Source: Paracoccaceae bacterium (GTDB lineage Bacteria > Pseudomonadota > Alphaproteobacteria > Rhodobacterales > Rhodobacteraceae). From it: 17,389 nt of DNA. Positions 15,664-17,389 of the stretch are shown one piece after another. Made by a program: the position numbers and the translations under genes. The stretch covers positions 1 to 17,389 of the forward strand of contig DAOUPC010000015.1 in NCBI GenBank assembly GCA_030626365.1, given 5' to 3'. How positions within the stretch are numbered: position 1 is the stretch's first letter; every line of letters begins with the position of its first letter. The notes below the pieces were generated by a model. That model was given only the letters and a program-made list of their open reading frames with translations. It did no database searches and was not told the DNA's origin.

Positions 15664-16860
15664 TTAACGCACACCCAGCCCCATCTGCATCAGTATCCGA
15701 CGCACCGGGGCCAGTGAATACAGCGCATTCAGACCCAGCGCGCGCGCGTCCCGCAGCGGGCGCGCACCAACCATCGAGGTGCGGTTAAGCAGATCAATCC
15801 CCTGCACCCGCAGTTTCACATCCCCGATCCGCGCCTTGTGATAAGCGTCCAGCATTTGCTGATCGCCCAGCCCCTCGGGGCGGGCCACGGCCAGATCCAC
15901 CAGACACCGCAGATCGCCCAGCGACATGTTCAGCCCCTGCGCGCCGATGGGCGGCACCACATGCGCGGCCTCGGCCATCAGCGCCAGACGTTCACCCGAC
16001 AGCCGGTCCGCCGATTGGTTGATGATCGGCCAGATGGTCCGGCGCGAGGCCAGTTTCAGCGCCCCGAACAGCCCACAGGATCGCTGCGTCATCGCATCTT
16101 CAAACGCGCCCGGTTCCATCGCCAGCAGTTCCTGCGCGCGCGGTCCCCGCTCCATCCAGACAATGGCCGACGAGGGCTGGCCGTTGTAATCCGGCAGCGG
16201 CACCAATGTGAACGGCCCGCCACTGCGGTGGATTTCGGTAGAAACATTATCGTGGGCAATCGGGTGGGTGACCGCAAAGGCCAGCGCCTTTTGCCCGTAA
16301 CGTCTGGTATGCACGCCAATCCCGGCGGCCTCGCGCATGGGCGAGGCACGACCGTCAGCGGCAACCACCAGCCGCGCCTGCACACGGGTGCCGTCACTTA
16401 GCCCGACGCGGGCCATATCTGTGCGGGTGAACAGGCTGGTGGTGGCGGTGCCGGGGCGAAAACCGACATTGGGCAGCTCGGCCAGCCGCGCCACCATTTC
16501 CCGGCGCAATAACCAATTGGGCAGGTTCCAGCCAAACGGCTGGTCCGAGATATCCGCCGCCCGGAAATCGCGCACGATACGCGGTTCGGGCGCATCACCG
16601 CCCGCATCAACGATACGCATGATCTGCAACGGGGCCGCGTGCGGGGCCAGCCGCGCCCACAGCCCGCACTGATCCAGCAACGCCTGTGCCGGTTGCAAAA
16701 ACGCCGTGGTGCGCAGGTCTGAGCCATCCACATCCCGCGCGGTGACCGGCGGGGTGGGATCAACGCAGATCACGCTGAACCCGGCCTTGCCCAATACCGC
16801 CGCCGCCGTCAGCCCGGCAATGCCCCCGCCGGAAATCACGATGTCACAGTTTGTGGTCAT
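15664..16860 (-). CDS. UbiH/UbiF family FAD-dependent hydroxylase (ubiquinone biosynthesis)
   Basis: A class A flavoprotein monooxygenase of 398 residues that probably hydroxylates the ring of a ubiquinone precursor. The FAD-binding GGGIAG is at 11-16 near the N-terminus (CDIVISGGGIAGLTAAAVLG), the DG-type motif follows in VVAADGRASPMREAAG, and the second FAD motif is LALMAEAAHVVPPIGAQGLNMSLGDL. In the last, the usual GDAAH reads AEAAH. I recall this in alphaproteobacterial UbiH-like proteins, so UbiL is a possible identity, but the hydroxylated position cannot be read. The start is the ATG at 16858-16860, preceded by AAAGGG 7 bases upstream; a longer frame to 16899 lacks support. It follows the pyrimidine nucleotidase gene by 41 bases on the same strand, a likely operon, and is convergent with cobT with 3 bases between stops. 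Confidence 0.9.
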   Translation of the reverse strand: MTTNCDIVISGGGIAGLTAAAVLGKAGFSVICVDPTPPVTARDVDGSDLRTTAFLQPAQALLDQCGLWARLAPHAAPLQIMRIVDAGGDAPEPRIVRDFRAADISDQPFGWNLPNWLLRREMVARLAELPNVGFRPGTATTSLFTRTDMARVGLSDGTRVQARLVVAADGRASPMREAAGIGVHTRRYGQKALAFAVTHPIAHDNVSTEIHRSGGPFTLVPLPDYNGQPSSAIVWMERGPRAQELLAMEPGAFEDAMTQRSCGLFGALKLASRRTIWPIINQSADRLSGERLALMAEAAHVVPPIGAQGLNMSLGDLRCLVDLAVARPEGLGDQQMLDAYHKARIGDVKLRVQGIDLLNRTSMVGARPLRDARALGLNALYSLAPVRRILMQMGLGVR

Positions 16861-16901
16861 GTCGCTGCCCTTTCGCGGGTCGGTTTCTTGCGCCATCATG
16901 C

Positions 16902-17389
16902 CTAAACCAACCGGCCCAGAAAATGGGTCAGATCGTCGGTGTGGTGATGGATATGGTCGGCCACATGCGCCGTGGGGGCCACGTGTACGGTGCGCATCCC
17001 CATGTCATGCGGGGCGGCAAGATTGCGTTCATCGTCCTCGAACATGGCCGCCTGTGTGGTCACGATGGCATCCTGCGCGAACACCGCCTCGAACGCCGCG
17101 CGTTCGGGTTTGGGCAGGAAACCGGCATGTTCCACGCCATAAACCCCATCGAACAGCCCCGTTAAGCCACGCGCGGCCAAAACCCGTTCGGCGTAAGGCG
17201 CGGTGCCGTTGGTAAAGACAATGCACCGCCCCGGCAGGTTGGTGATATGCGCGGCCAGATCATGGTCAGCCTCAAGGTGGTCCAGCGAAATGTCATGCAC
17301 ATCCGTCAGATAGGGGGTCGGGTCCACGTCATGTTCACGCATCAGCCCCGCCAGAGTGGTGCCATATTGCGCCCAGTATTGCGTGCGCA
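16902..17389 (-). CDS. pyrimidine 5'-nucleotidase (HAD superfamily), 5' end outside the window
   Basis: The reading frame runs off the window edge: before the ATG at 17342 it continues upstream as RTQYWAQYGTTLAGLM, a conserved part of the SSM1/SDT1-type pyrimidine 5'-nucleotidase family, so that ATG is internal. These enzymes dephosphorylate pyrimidine nucleoside monophosphates. The visible part carries the cap segment (LMREHDVDPTPYLTDVHDI), HAD motif II (CIVFTNGTAPYAERVL), motif III (FLPKPERAAFEAVF) and motif IV (AAMFEDDERNLAAPHDMGMRTVHV). The nucleophile DxD motif lies in the missing N-terminus. The stop is TAG (16904-16902). It is upstream of, and probably co-transcribed with, the UbiH-family gene. 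Confidence 0.87.
   Translation of the reverse strand, partial: RTQYWAQYGTTLAGLMREHDVDPTPYLTDVHDISLDHLEADHDLAAHITNLPGRCIVFTNGTAPYAERVLAARGLTGLFDGVYGVEHAGFLPKPERAAFEAVFAQDAIVTTQAAMFEDDERNLAAPHDMGMRTVHVAPTAHVADHIHHHTDDLTHFLGRLV

Noticed and set aside
16861..16899. Upstream start at 16899 for the UbiH-family gene
   Set aside because: It adds 13 polar residues before the FAD-binding segment and has no better ribosome site, while the ATG at 16858-16860 has AAAGGG at normal spacing and places the flavin motif at the usual distance from the start.

Overview
The window is about 62-68% GC over most of its length, densely coding, and looks like the chromosome of an alphaproteobacterium, most likely of the Rhodobacterales/Roseobacter group. 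The grounds are the aerobic-type cobaltochelatase genes cobS and cobT, the bolA / J-domain protein / cobS / cobT gene order, an alphaproteobacterial-style UbiH-family hydroxylase (AEAAH-x4-IGAQGLN) and codon usage dominated by G/C third positions. This assignment is inferred from gene content; no rRNA or tRNA gene is present to confirm it. I see no phage, insertion sequence, CRISPR array or other defence system.

Layout. (1) 1-2349: the 3' end of a CitE/HpcH-type lyase gene runs into a convergent malate synthase G gene (glcB). The first ~1.2 kb is clearly lower in GC (about 53-60%) than the rest of glcB (about 65-70%), which suggests a recombination seam inside glcB. (2) 2350-2607: divergent glcB/pepN control region with two sets of 12-base direct repeats. 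(3) 2608-6416: a tightly packed unit of pepN (aminopeptidase N), a short-chain dehydrogenase and a small two-helix membrane protein. Junctions are 3 bases and a 1-base TGATG overlap, so translation is probably coupled. (4) 6594-7907: a 437-residue protein I do not recognise. (5) 8034-9395: an HxlR-type regulator divergent from a DMT/EamA exporter, with back-to-back promoters, a dyad operator and a probably leaderless regulator mRNA. (6) 9529-11541: gatB, then a DUF4177 protein. (7) 11593-15660: bolA, divergent from a J-domain protein, then cobS and cobT. (8) 15664-17389 on the minus strand: a 5'-truncated pyrimidine 5'-nucleotidase of the HAD superfamily followed by a UbiH-family ubiquinone hydroxylase, running tail to tail into cobT with only 3 bases between the stop codons.

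The most notable observation is that cobT is interrupted by a single in-frame TAG at codon 131, while the remaining ~490 codons stay open and keep all CobT features, including the acidic linker and the VWA/MIDAS domain. If real, this strain has no full-length CobT and probably cannot insert cobalt by the CobNST route. It could also be a sequencing error or a site of readthrough. TAG is used as a normal stop by at least three other genes in the window and by cobT itself, so codon reassignment is not supported.

The genes serve ordinary metabolism: the glyoxylate cycle (glcB), peptide turnover (pepN), Gln/Asn-tRNA formation (gatB), Fe-S/redox regulation (bolA), cobalamin synthesis (cobS, cobT), ubiquinone synthesis (UbiH family) and nucleotide turnover. 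I found no strong case for an undescribed multi-gene system. The candidates for a second look are the cobT stop, the glcB mosaic, the hxlR/DMT intergenic architecture, the alternative hairpins before cobS, and the unrecognised proteins.
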